From Incurvaria masculella (Eukaryota; Arthropoda; Insecta; Lepidoptera; Incurvariidae): 64,000 bases of DNA. The stretch lies in assembly GCA_946894095.1 (NCBI GenBank), contig OX335657.1:3100001-3164000 (forward strand). The letters run 5' to 3'. Each line of letters opens with the position of its first letter. Positions within the stretch are counted from its first letter, which is position 1. A model generated the notes under the pieces. It worked only from the letters and a program-made list of their open reading frames with translations. It did no database searches and was not told the DNA's origin. A program made the position numbers and the translations under genes. This document shows, piece by piece, positions 48,443 through 59,539 of the stretch.

Positions 48443-48827
48443 TTTTTTTTAATGCAACCTGACATGGATGGCTAATACCACACAATTACCGTTGTGATGT
48501 TAGCCCAATACACCACATTCCCGAAGGATTTATAAGCACGGCTACATTGAACTGGATGGAAAACACGGACATTTTTTAATTGCCGCTTCGACCATCAATT
48601 CGATGGTACTAACCCGGGCGGGCTTAAACCCTACCACCTAGATAGTAGGGGAAGGGAACCTACAGGTTTACATGGATTCCGAACCATGGAGCAGCTCGCA
48701 TTCGTGACGAAATGCACTTATCTAACTCAGAATGAGAAAGAAAGTAGTGCATGAACGGGGCGAGGATTTGAACCCAGACCTCTGGTATGGTAGTCTAGTC
48801 CCCGCGCCACTAGGCTACGAGCCGCTC
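48443..48827 (-). mobile_element. tRNA-headed SINE, nearly complete (minus)
   Basis: From TTTTTTTAATGCAACCTGAC to GCTACGAGCCGCTC. A stretch equivalent to GAATTAGGTGCCATGCCAGG is missing after CCCGAAGGA (48533), and a small deletion removes part of the ATCTTTTCATCC block. Confidence 0.85.
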
Positions 48828-49242
48828 AATCACTTAAATAAAACTAACCTAACCTAACCAGCCCTAACCTAAATTTATTATAAAATTATTTTGATTGCGT
48901 TAGGTTTGTTGGCTTTTTCGTAAATTCTGCCACTGAAGTGCCAAAAATATGACCCATTCTCAACCCCAAAAATTAGAATAGTAGATGCGCATAAAACGTG
49001 CAATTTCACAGGGAATCGTTCCCGACAGATATGAAGAGAGTGAGTGACGGGCCTGAGATACGTGCAAATGTCATTGCAAACAGTTAGAGCATACGGAGTG
49101 GAATGCGGAAATTCTACCAAGATATGTCTCCGGTGAATTCATTTTCTTAGAGTTAAGCAATATTTTGAATGTACTTTCAAGAATATATAAAAAAATAAGA
49201 TTGGTCCTACCGTTTTGACGAAGAGCCTACGTTTTTGCACCT
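48828..49242. other. Unassigned stretch starting with CCTAA units
   Basis: AACTAACCTAACCTAACC and CCCTAACCTAAA at 48839-48872 are degenerate TTAGG/CCTAA units on the opposite strand to 40142. No gene seen in the remainder. Confidence 0.4.
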
Positions 49243-49246
49243 TTAA

Positions 49247-49718
49247 GGGCCTGGTACAAGCCAAATCGCAAAATTAGACGAGGCACCCCAAGTTAACTAA
49301 CTAAGTCTGACGATTATAAGTGTCATTCTTACAATATATGATTCCTTGTCTAGGAATCGAATTATTTTCGTTAATGTATGTTTCCTTTTTCTATACAAAA
49401 TACATTGCGGAAACGGTGTCCATTTCCGAACTTTTTTGACTAAATGTAGAAATCTAAAAGCAAATGGATTTTTTTGTTTATGCATATATGCTGTTTTTGC
49501 TTATATCTAGAAATCGAATTACTTTCAGATTTCTAATGAGAAAAATCAACTTTTTATATTTTTATTATTATTTAAATAAATGATGGAATAAAAACATATT
49601 AACAATCCATTATCAGTCTGGAGTTCTATTTGGATTTGCTGAAGCGTTTCACTACATATTATTACATTTGTTAAAAAGTGCATTTGTATGGCGCGAGTAG
49701 TTGGCTAGTCCTAGCGCC
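49247..49718. mobile_element. TTAA-flanked non-coding element, copy 2
   Basis: 472 bp, nearly identical to 2706-3176 and in the same orientation, flanked by TTAA at 49243-49246 and 49719-49722. Two copies with the same ends at unrelated sites make transposition, not simple duplication, the likely origin. Confidence 0.8.
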
Positions 49719-49749
49719 TTAATAAAGTGTCGTTTTGTTTAGTTGTCGG

Positions 49750-50157
49750 TTTTTTTTTATGCGACCTGAAATGGATGGCTAATACCACACAACTACCGTT
49801 ATGATATTAGCCCAATACACCACATTCCCGAAGGAATTAGGTGCCATGCCAGGACCTTCCCTTTATGAGCACGGCTACATTGAACTGGATGGAAAACACG
49901 GACAATTTTTCACTGCCGCTTCGGCCATCTTTTCATTCAACGCGATGGTACCAATTTTCCTTCTTTCAAACCCTACCACTTAGTAGGGGAAGGGGACCTA
50001 CAGTTTTACATGGATTCCGAACCATGCAGCAGCTCGCATTCGTGACGAAAAGCACTTATCGAACTCTGAAAGAGAAAGACAGTGGTGCAAGTTGGTATTG
50101 AACCCGGGCCTCTGGTACGCTAAGCCAGTCCCCGCGCCACTAGGCTACGAGCCGCTC
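49750..50157 (-). mobile_element. tRNA-headed SINE, complete (minus)
   Basis: 408 bp with all landmarks, from TTTTTTTTTATGCGACCTG to GCTACGAGCCGCTC. A short replacement near 49955 (TTTTCCTTCTTTC in place of the GGCGGGC motif) is the main deviation. Confidence 0.9.
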
Positions 50158-50472
50158 ATATCTCGGTGCCAAGAATCTATTATAATCCACCCATAGGCAC
50201 TGTTTTCTGCGTCATTTGACGTGTACCACAACAGGATTCAAATGCCTCTGGCTTTTGAAACCAGGGATGCACCATTCCAGATGCACATAATTTGCCAGAC
50301 GCAGAAATTAAATGAAATTACGTTTATTGCCAAGAAAGTACAACTATACGTAAACCTCAAAAACAACACAAAGCAATAGAGAAAAAAGCATAATATAAAA
50401 TTACTAAAATTTCAAATAACTACAAACTTAATAGGATAACTAAAATGATCTAAGAGACAAACTAGTAACAAG

Positions 50473-50783
50473 GTCAGCCTCAGTGGCCCAGTGGCGCGAC
50501 ACTTCGGCGATCGCTCTCCGAAGTTAAGCAACGCTGGGTCCGGTCTGGTCTTGGATGGGTGACCATTCGACCGTTGAGAGAGGCTGGCCGTGGTTCGGAT
50601 TCCACGTTAAACTGTAGGTCCCCTTCCTTACTTACTAGATGGTAGGGTTTATCCCGCCCGGGTTGGTACCATCGCATGAACGATGGTCGAAGCGGCAACG
50701 AAAATTGTCCGCGTGGTGTGTTGGGCTAATACCATGACAGAAGGTGTGGTATTAGCCATCCATGTCCAGTCACATAAAAAAAA
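50473..50783 (+). mobile_element. 5S-rRNA-headed SINE, best copy
   Basis: The head reads CGATCGCTCTCCGAAGTTAAG, CAACGCTGGGTCCGGTCTGG and TCTTGGATGGGTGACC, closely following the internal promoter of eukaryotic 5S rRNA (GGAAGCTAAGCAG / GGGTC...TGG / ACTTGGATGGGAGACC). It then joins GGCCGTGGTTCGGATTCCACG and the SINE body shared with the tRNA-headed copies, with an internal deletion after ATTGTCCG, and ends in A-rich sequence. This is a 5S-derived (SINE3-type) element. Confidence 0.88.
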
Positions 50784-51196
50784 GGTAATTAACTAAATAA
50801 TACAGTATTCTGGTAAATCGGATCCAGGCGCAGTATATGTCATTGAAAATGCTAGGTGCATACATTAATGACGCTGGTTTTAAGCCTGGTCATTTAGACA
50901 TTGTCTACGAGAGATGTCTTTAATTTAACATATTTGTTATCTATGATGACATCGTTTAAATAAATTATAAATACGGTAATATATGATAGAGCCAATAATC
51001 AGATAATTGCTTTTAAGATTTCACGAATAAATCTTCAGCGTTGGTAAATTCCTTGTCACTTCAGTAGTTTATCCGTAAGTGGCGACTTAAAAGAAAAGGC
51101 AAGAGAATTCAGCTGCAGCTGTCAGACGTTCATAAACTGTCAGTCGGCTCGCTTCAGGGGGAAGAACACTACAGTAGTAGGCATGGAGTAAGGCGC
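50784..51196. other. Unassigned stretch
   Basis: AT-rich, no supported gene or repeat. Confidence 0.35.
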
Positions 51197-51308
51197 GATC
51201 CTGAATTCTGCAAAAATACAAGCATTTTGCGAAGAATCCTGAATTTTATAAAAATAAAAACATTTTGTGACTAATCTTGAATTCTACAAAATAACAAAGA
51301 TTTTGCGA
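51197..51308 (+). repeat. 38-bp minisatellite, three units
   Basis: Units start GATCCTGAATTCTGC, GAATCCTGAATTTTAT and TAATCTTGAATTCTAC, each closing with a CATTTTGCGA / CATTTTGTGA / GATTTTGCGA segment. About 37-38 bp per unit, degenerate. Confidence 0.7.
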
Positions 51309-52719
51309 CGGAGATTGTTACTGACATTTTGATTAAGTTGAAATGGCGTTTTCTGTAATGTATGAAATAAGTAAAATATAAATCACACACAACAAATGGT
51401 TTTTCTTTCACTAGATACCAATATAATTTCGAATAATATGATTTGCTGCTTATTATGTTTTAAAATTGCAATGTTTAAACAATATAAGCGTCCTGAGAAA
51501 TCTAAGAATTGTAAAGTTTAAGAAATGCATTCTTGGCTCTGGTATAATTTTGCACAGGGACTGCCATTAAAATAGCGAAATCATCTTTCAGGCCCTAACG
51601 TTTCCCTACCACTAACATTATTAAGTTGTTTTTTGTAAATATCTATGTTTTTTAGTAAAAAAAAATCGAAAATGACGTAAAAAACTAAAACTTTTTTCCA
51701 ATGTTTATTCGCCAACATTGGCCAATCTGAAAGGTATATAAAAAAAATTAAGACCTACAGACATACATTGCCTTAATATATTTTAGAATTCAAAATTTCA
51801 AAACCCTAGTAAAACATTAAGAGCATGGAAAACGTTATCGCCCGTAGCATGGGGAATTGATAGTGTAACGACTCTCTTAAAAAAAAACGTTACCCATACA
51901 TTCAAACCGAAATTTGTTCGTTGTACGTTTCGTAATCACCCAAACAGCCCTAATATAATAAAAAATCACAATGGAACTAAGACGGAGCAATTTGCTCCAA
52001 ATTAATAACGTTATTCGAGATGCGTACCTCATTTGGGGTAGCAATTTTGTATCAATTAAAAATAATGAATTGCCCAAGACGCGAGCAAGAAGCCAACACA
52101 AATTCACCAATTACCGACGTAGAATAATGTAATTGAGTTTTCTTGGGAATGGGTCTGATTTACTGAGAAAGAATTACATACATACTCGTAATATCTTAAG
52201 ATATTTGCGTACAGAGGGTGGAAAAAAATGTACAATTAAATTTGTGTTTCAGCAACATCTTAAGGAGAATGGCAAGATCACTATGGACCGCAGTTTCAAA
52301 TTTTTTTAAATTGTGTCTCCATAGTTTCAGGTAGTATAGATTTGGTGTCCACTTTCGAATGCCATAACTTTTGTCGAACTAATTTCTCGGGAAGAAACCT
52401 CTACAGCTCACCAAAACTCAGCTTTTGAGGTTATAAAATATTTCTCAAGATCCATAAATACATCAACCAATTATAGGTTTTAAAAATTAAATCTCACTAA
52501 AATAATCTATTGGACTCTAATTAATTTGTCAATAATGTTTCTTCCGTAGGAGGGTAGCATATGTAAACGTGTATGAACCCCAATTGCCTCAAAGACGGGC
52601 TCACTGTGGGTTCGACTAATTCAGAGTATTGTGTGTTTTTTTCAAATCGCGGCATATGGTGTACGCCAGGACCTCACAGAGAGCATGGAAGGACGGAAGT
52701 AGCAACAGAAACTCGCTTG
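51309..52719. other. Long AT-rich unassigned stretch
   Basis: 1.4 kb with no recognisable gene. The minus-strand 77-residue frame at 51877-52110 has no domain. No element ends recognised. Confidence 0.35.
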
Positions 52720-53100
52720 CATGGGCTCGCCGGCGTAGCCACTTTTACATACAAGAACGGATCCGACGCGGAAAGTGAGTTCGCTTAATACTGAATTACT
52801 CGAGCTCCAATGACACCTAAGAATATGTAAGAACTTTAACAGACGCCATTTAGGGCCGAGTGCACGAAAGAATAAATAATCAAAATCAACGTCAAAGTAT
52901 GATCAGACACGTCACTTTGTGTGGACAGTATGGAAGGAACTCTATGCGGATCACTAAAAGTGACGTGTTTGAACATTGATTAAATCGGCCGTCTCTTCGT
53001 GCAACCGGGGCTTAGTGTGTGCCGTCATGCTTCATAAGCATACCGCACATAAACGTGTATAGGTGTTTCCCCCGCCTCAGACTACGCACGCGACGACGAG
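52720..53100 (+). repeat. Unclassified repeat U1, interrupted by an H1 MITE
   Basis: CGCCGGCGTAGCCACTTTTAC and TACAAGAACGGATCC match the reverse of 21190-21250. TAAGAACTTTAACAGACGCC parallels TAAGAACTGCACAGGACGCC at 31110. The repeat is cut at CCATTTA by the MITE at 52853-53011; its continuation after 53014 is weak. Confidence 0.55.
52853..53011. mobile_element. MITE family H1, intact copy
   Basis: 159 bp from GGGCCGAGTGCACGAA to TTCGTGCAACCGGGGC, TTA on each side (52850-52852, 53012-53014). Inserted into U1; the uninterrupted U1 copy at 31130 (GCCATTTAGTGC) represents the empty site with a single TTA. Confidence 0.9.
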
Positions 53101-53308
53101 CGCCCGTGCATTTCGTGAATATATATGGGTAAATTCTTTTCCCGGCTATTTTTGGGTAATCTAAAGATAATGAGTTAATGTTCTATATACTTATCGGTAT
53201 GACACAAGTTTTGGAACATTGGAAACGGGTTTTGCCATTCTTCTTTGAAATTATTGAAAAATCCCAGATATTGAAAATAAGATGAAAATGTTTTCGGTCG
53301 TGATATTC

Positions 53309-53381
53309 GTAACAAGCAGGATTCGAACCTGCGTCCTTTGGATTGCATGCCCACTGCTCTAACCAACTGAGCTATCCCGAC
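53309..53381 (-). tRNA. tRNA-like sequence (pseudo-tRNA or SINE head)
   Basis: 73 nt on the minus strand: GTCGGGATAGCTCAGTTGG ... GCAGGTTCGAATCCTGC. D stem GCTC/GAGC and T stem GCAGG/CCTGC pair perfectly, and the A and B boxes are good. The loop CATGCAA puts TGC (Ala) in the anticodon place but base 33 is A, not T, and the acceptor stem (GTCGGGA with TTGTTAC) pairs poorly. So probably a pseudogene or the head of a SINE rather than a working gene. Confidence 0.6.
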
Positions 53382-54512
53382 AATTACGTCAGCCTACGAA
53401 TTTCCGATTATATTCTAATCGACCCAATACTTCCCCTATCTTCACTAGGTGGCGCTGATGATTTCGCGTACACGGCCGCCAGTGTAGGACACGGTTACTC
53501 CAACGGTCGTCGTCTCCTCGTTTCACACCCGTACGTCATAACCGGGAGGACGCACTGGTCATATATTTGGGTCAGACCTCAGAGCGAATTTGAGCTTTCC
53601 GAAGGCAGCCCAACCCAGTTGAATCCGTCTCTCAACGTCATAAGTCAGTCCTTGTCTACCAAGCCGCAGAGTTTGACCGAGATATACGTACTCTGCAACC
53701 TGTTCGATCACTTCTCCGACAGTAATGTATGTAGTAATTATTACAAAATGCTATGATGTTTAGTGCTCGACTGAGACTTCAAGAAATCATCGGCAGCGTT
53801 CTGTCGCTAACCATGCGCTAACCAGACAGCGAGAACAGCGGCGCTCCGCCTGCTCCCCAGTTATAAATGAGCTGCCAAAATGTTAATTAATATATTTATG
53901 CAGCGGGCCGGAGTCACAGCCTCTTTAATAAATAATTGCGCATGTCCGAAGGGCGCGGAACACTTATTGCGCAGTAGCTGAGTGCTCGCTCTTGTTACGA
54001 TCCGCAATGATGAAGAGTGCGGTAACATGTTGTGGTTATATGTATGTAGGTTAGTGAGATAGGGATCGAGATATTTGGAGTGAGAGAGGTAAAATAAATT
54101 AAAGCTTATTATCATCGAAGATAATATTTAGATCGCTTCCCGTTTTCAAGAAAAGTAAAACCGGGGGCTAGCATCCTTAAAGATTAAAATAGATAAATGA
54201 AAACGGCATTAAAAGCTGCGTTAGTAAAAGGGCTTCATTCCTGGTTTTTTGTAATACATGGAATGTGAAGTATTAAATGAAACTTATCATTAACTTCTCG
54301 TAGAAGGCCGCGGTATTGACAGCACTTACAAGAAATATATTTTCACTTCGTTTGAAATTATTAAAAATAGCGTTTGAGAAGATAAACACAGAGATGAAAT
54401 CGTTTTAGGATATTGTTCTAATAATGAGCACTTAGTAACTATGTGGTCAGCTCACTGTAGTAGTTAATGACAAAACTCATAGCATTAAAACCTAATGTGC
54501 AAGTGTTTTACA
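53382..54512. other. Unassigned stretch
   Basis: The 137-residue plus frame at 53343-53756 begins inside the tRNA-like sequence and has no recognisable domain. GGTGGCGCTGATGATTTCGC near 53448 could belong to an old LTR, but no partner is present here. Confidence 0.35.
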
Positions 54513-54962
54513 GTGTTTTGTTGCCAATGCATCGCTTTAAGGTCCTTGCTTACGGTGAAGCATGTTATCTCTTTGTTGGGTTATCTCTTTCCCTAAAATA
54601 TGGTCGAGAGAGCTAATGGCTATGCCCGGCGTGATGCTCGTGAACGGTGGCCTGCTCCAATTGTCAACATGTTAGTTAGTGGGGATAGTCTTTGCAAATA
54701 AAATTATATTTGCCATGAATGTTGCATATGGCATGAATTGTTAATGTTGTTGAATTCATGTTAATTTAACGTGTTACCTATTTTTTGTTAAAAAACACTG
54801 TTGTTAATTTAGACTACGTGGACGTTGAAAAAAAAAAACAGCGGAGTTTCTTTCCAGTTCTTCTTCGCTGTGTTTTGTTTAGCTGAACTGGCCAATGTTA
54901 AAATATGACAAATCCGAGTGCAGTGTACTGTCTATGGATGATGAATAAACAATACAATACAA
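54513..54962 (+). mobile_element. LINE 3' end, plus copy
   Basis: From TTTTGTTGCCAATGCATCGC to GGATGATGAATAAACAATAC, the reverse-orientation partner of 8661-9118. Shared: CCTAAAATATGGTCGAGAGA, CTCCAATTGTCAACATGTTA, TTCTTTCCAGTTCTTCTTCGC and the AATAAACAATAC tail. Confidence 0.65.
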
Positions 54963-55850
54963 TAGAGTAGCGAGGATTTGCTGCGATGCGCCCGTGAATT
55001 CGCTTGGGACACACCTCAGTCAAGGCCATCTGGACTGCGATGACTTCCGAAGGGTTTGTTAGCTTCCCGTCATTTAATGGACCAGGAAAGGAAATACACA
55101 AATACGGAGAGATCCTGTATATCTTCGGAGTCAGGGGCTCTTTACATTCTGGGTTACCTCGGAGTAATCGACACGGCGTTGTATCAAGTCTAAACAGCCA
55201 ATCAGGTTCCGAGCCGACCTTTCCCGCTGATGCGAAGTTACCATTAAGTTTTTGGTAAATGGAAATGGTATATGGAGACCGACACTGAATATTGATGTAA
55301 ATATATGAATACGTCTGCTGGTAGCCGAATCAGTGGTGTGAATACATCGAGGGTCCCGGAAATGCGGCTTTCGGAGACATAACATACAACACCTTCATCG
55401 GTACAATCATGTTCAAAATTATTTTACGTTACTACCTAATCGCTGTAATTTATCGAATATTATGAGACTTATTTATTGACTTTTGGCTTGGGCACAAACA
55501 CAACATCTTTGTGAAATATTCAATTTAGTATTTTAATATTTATTCAAATTGAATGTTTATTGGCGTACTTGAAGTCATAAAACAATATTTAAAAATAGTG
55601 TCCACAGGCAAAAATACGTCGATACTTAGGAATTATTAATAGTCGACAGTTTAAATTAAGTTAAATTGATCAAGCAGTTACTTTTTAGTTAATGTGTGAA
55701 CAATAATAATGGTCGGCCGTAAAGTCGTGTAATGAAATTTATTGGAATCATTTATATGATTGCTGAATATTGTTCATTACATCAGATGAGACAGCTCATA
55801 ATTCAATGCGGTGGGCCTTGCTTCTAAAGTGAAAGGTCATGAGTTAAATC
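54963..55850. other. Unassigned stretch
   Basis: Frames at 55004-55258 (plus) and 55131-55385 (minus) have no recognisable domain. AT-rich from 55400. Confidence 0.35.
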
Positions 55851-55854
55851 CCCG

Positions 55855-56290
55855 CCGCAGAATACTGTAGTCACATATGGGAAGGTAGTCCCCAGTAGCT
55901 GCTGGCGTCCGTCTTGCTCCCACAATTCACCGCTGGCTGGGAGTCCCTGAGCCACAGACGGTTTATGGGGTCGCTCAGTCTGTTCTACAGGTACTACCAT
56001 GGATTTTGCTATGGGAATTTGCATCCTTCATTCTTCCCACATCCTACCCATACCCGGAGTACTCGCCGCCGAGGATCAGAGCACTCCCTTGTGGGCGACA
56101 TTAGGCTTTTGAGAACGAATCGTTTCTCAAACTCATTTCTATGCCGCACCGCCAGGATATGGAATTTTCTGCCGGCGGGTGCCTTTCCTCATACCTATAA
56201 CCTGGGAGTCTTCAAGCGTAATTTGAACAAGCTCGATAGCTCAGTGATTGTCCGCAAAGCCGCTGGTATGGTAACTCGCTGAGCGTGGTT
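55855..56290 (+). pseudogene. LINE polymerase C-terminal remnant
   Basis: The 122-residue frame (55914-56282) includes STRRRGSEHSLVGDIRLL, FSNSFLCRTARIWNFLPAG and YNLGVFKRNLNKLD, the usual last part of non-LTR ORF2 (R-x-W-N-x-L-P, then VFK). No RT core is present, so it is 5' truncated. The same family appears in worse condition at 48160-48440. Confidence 0.8.
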
Positions 56291-56817
56291 TCGCGAGGCG
56301 AGGTGTTTTTGGCTTTTTTGAGCACCTTTGTTCCTCAGCAGAGCCACCCATACCGGTTTTTCATAAAATATGACAATCAAACATAGGGGAAAACCCTACA
56401 TCCCGTCTGAGTTGAAGGGTCTCAAAACTCGACGAGATTTTGAGTACAGGGAGCCAAGCAGGTTTAGCGGAGCTGTCTCACAGATGCGAGCAATACTCCA
56501 CACAAAACTCGTTTTGATGCAGCGTGAAATACTGACACATCCTGTCGCAAAAGCGGTAAATGACTAACGACCACGAGCGTACCAGGCACCTCAGTGAGCG
56601 CATTTCATTATTCCACCTTCCGGTTCAAATATATTGCGCCGTTTCCCTTGAAGGGAAACCGTGTAGTGCAACCAGAGTATTGTGACATTTGCTTGTTTGG
56701 AATTTGGAACAGAACTATCGATATCGACTGCCTGCATCTTGAGGTAATGAAGAATTTCAATTAGTAAAGAAGTCAAATGTCTGTCAGACAAGCGTTATCA
56801 TAAGATAACATTTTTGC
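56291..56817. other. Unassigned stretch
   Basis: The beginning may be 3' UTR of the LINE remnant. A 65-residue plus frame (56370-56567) and a 66-residue minus frame have no domains. Confidence 0.35.
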
Positions 56818-57016
56818 AGGTAGCAGAAACTTCGGGAATAGAAATATTAGAAGAAAAAATGTTTCTAATTAAAAAGTTTTTTGCGGTCCTCATACATTTT
56901 GTTAAAGTCGCGTGTCTAATTTGTATGACGACCGCAGAGTTTCGATTTTAGTGATAAGAATAAGATATATTTCTTCCAATGTTGAGTACTTTCTATTCCC
57001 GAAGTTTATCCTACCT
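56818..57016. mobile_element. Hairpin MITE, single copy
   Basis: 199 bp: AGGTAGCAGAAACTTCGGGA at the left is mirrored by TCCCGAAGTTTATCCTACCT at the right, with 18 bp AAACTTCGGGAATAGAAA perfect. Inner arms GCGGTCCTCATACA and TGTATGACGACCGC also pair. No second copy in the window. Confidence 0.75.
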
Positions 57017-57439
57017 ATCCCGAAACATCCAGTATATATTATGATAATTCATACATTTGCGAGCACGACGTATCGATTTTAATTTAAATATTTTTCACAA
57101 GTCAAGAAAATAAATTATGGGTTCCTAGTTACTGTAGAATACTAAAGACGACAATTTCCTAAGTAGGTATAATTTTACAACAACGAGAGAGTTTAGTATA
57201 AAACTTTTTCGTACTAAGCAGCAACGTCGCTTATTCCAAGGAATGTGACATGTATGTATGTAGAATCGACCGTGAAGCAAGGACACATATGTTTGATTGT
57301 TCAATCTTTGCAGTCAATGTCCGCAACGCAGATGAAGCGTTAAATAAATGTATGTAGGTATAATCTGAAACACTGTGTTAGTAGGAGGCATTCATTACGG
57401 GAAGAGGGACAGTATGAGAATTCCGAATTATGGGTATAC
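57017..57439. other. AT-rich stretch with an antisense SINE scrap
   Basis: GTAGAATCGACCGTGAAGCA at 57260 is the reverse of the body of the SINE at 57440. No gene. Confidence 0.4.
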
Positions 57440-57600
57440 AGCCGGTGGCGAAATTGGTAGACGCAATACCCGCGAATGGTATGTTTTGCTGGTTCGGGTC
57501 CAGCCTTGCAGTATATTCGTAAAGTAGTTCTTTTTACTGGGCTCTTTCTTTAATTAATGTGTCCTTGCTTCACGGTTGATTATATATACATACATGTCAC
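57440..57600 (+). mobile_element. SINE with tRNA-Leu-like head
   Basis: GCCGGTGGCGAAATTGGTAG begins like a tRNA-Leu; TGGCGAAATTGG fits the A box and GGTTCGGGTCC the B box. The body AGTATATTCGTAAAGTAGTTC, CTTTCTTTAATTAATGTGTCC, TTGCTTCACGGTTGATTATA recurs at 28290-28390. No good acceptor stem closes, so it is a SINE, not a tRNA gene. Confidence 0.7.
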
Positions 57601-59485
57601 ATTTCAACGAGAGAGTTTCTTAAGAATCTGCTTGACACTCTATGGGAATTTATATTTTATGCAAACATTTACGGATAAAAAAAGTTCTATTTTCGCTCGC
57701 GACGCAAATCGTGACAATGACAGCCAGTGGTTGACAAAACGTCAAACAGTGAAAATCTTCACAATCACGACATGAGCTTTGTTTGATTCTAGTAATTCAC
57801 CAGGCATACGTAACTTTATGTATTCTCGTGGATATCGGGTGCTACGCGCCCTTCGCTCCACCCCATCCAATTTGGAAAATACCGGCTAAAATCTTAAATA
57901 TTTGATGAAATTTAAATCTGCTCCAACGGCTGACGCACAATATGAATCGACCTTGCAATGTTGAAACGGGCCAATTCCATAGCAGCATACAATAAATCAC
58001 AAATTTATAGACACGTTGTGCTGGCAACACTGTAGCAACGTGCCACCTCCCACGGGGATAATTGCGAACCTGATTACCGAATTCAAATTCAAGATTCAAA
58101 ACAGCAGCTTCCAAATTTAAATTGCCGAACGCGAAACAATATCCACGGCGAGGCACTTATTAGCATGTTCAAAACATCGTCGATGGAAAGTAAATTGACG
58201 TATGCGCCAAAAAAGCAAAATTGAGCATTTGATGCAACCGCACTGGATTTGTTTTTCTACGTCGATATGTCAAAGTTACATCTCTATACGACGCATAAAT
58301 CGTCATATTTATACCGTTATTAAACCGCCCGGTGAGCTTTTTTTAATGGAAGAGATATGACGTAAGTCTCAAACATCTGTTAACAAAAAAAAAAATATTA
58401 CCAAAAACTCTGAAACCTTGCTTTTGAGAGATACGTGAAATCTTTTGAATTTGAACATACGTTCTGGTAATAATGCAGTTGAGGGCTTTTGCGAAAAATG
58501 ATGGGAAGATTTTTTTTTCTTCGGAAACTTGTTGCTCTGATTGCAACAAGTGATATTCCATGGGGGAGGAAAAATTAACCAAGGTTAATTTAAAGAATAC
58601 ACAGAGCGGAAGCGACCTTGTTGACTACGGAATCCTAATATTTTACCCTTATATTTATTTAAGGGTTTACTTACTGTATTTTTTCTGGTTTTATGTATTA
58701 TGTTTCCTCACTCACGACAAACAGCTGTTGCTCTCACCTTATGTTAGTCGTAAGTGTGTCCGGACCAGCGTAAAATCAGCGCTGTAGTTGCACCTGCAGC
58801 ACAAAATGCTGAGCTGGCTCCTTTTTTTTCTCCACAAATGTGTATTTTGAATTTTGTAAGTGTTCTAAGTTGTGTTGAGAAAAAATAAACGTATTTTCTT
58901 TCTTTCTTTCTCCATTCTTAATAAATGCTGTAGTTTATGAAACAACGGTAAAAGAAGATATCGACAAATTCTCATTATACGGATGTATGCCGACAGAACT
59001 CGCTTGGCTGAGGGCACATCTGAAGGCGGTAATTGACGACAGACACCGGAAATTGGGCAGAGACAAGAACGGACCGGAAATTGAACGAGAATCGCGAGCG
59101 GGCGGCAATCTACTAATTGCAGGTCTAAGACAATCATCTCAAAGTAAATTTCGCCGGGAAAGTAAATCAGAAATTAAGCTGTCTGGTGCAAAATATCGTG
59201 TTCTTTAGCTTACATACTTATTTTTAGATTCTATAAATTGTGATAAGCCCTAATTAATAATATTGATTTTACGAATTCTTATACAAGTTTAATAAATAGT
59301 AACAATAATAATTATATCATGTGTGTATATGTAAATGTTTGTTTATGTATGTAAAAATAATGCGGTTTAAAATGTGAAATCAAAGATATATGTAATAATA
59401 TTTTGTCTATGGTCAGCTGTCACGGATGGCGAAACATTTTCGCAAAATAAAATTACTAATTTGGTAAAAAATGTTCATGATTGCT
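57601..59485. other. Long unassigned stretch
   Basis: No convincing gene. (TTTC)n lies at about 58898-58915, possibly the tail of an old retroposon. Frames at 57842-58156 (minus) and 58865-59137 (minus) have no recognisable domain. Confidence 0.35.
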
Positions 59486-59538
59486 GGAGGTTTTCCAGAA
59501 TAGAACGATCTGCAGTCGTTCTATTCTGGAAAACCTCC
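59486..59538. repeat. Perfect 23-bp inverted repeat
   Basis: GGAGGTTTTCCAGAATAGAA-CGA (59486-59508) is exactly mirrored at 59516-59538 across a 7-nt loop TCTGCAG. No mismatch in 23 pairs. Confidence 0.95.
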
Positions 59539-59539
59539 G

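Noticed and set aside
53309..53381. Functional tRNA-Ala(TGC) gene
   Set aside because: Base 33 is A and the acceptor stem pairs poorly, so the call was reduced to a tRNA-like sequence.
53343..53756. 137-residue plus-strand frame
   Set aside because: It starts inside the tRNA-like sequence and has no recognisable domain; possibly old LTR DNA but no partner in the window.
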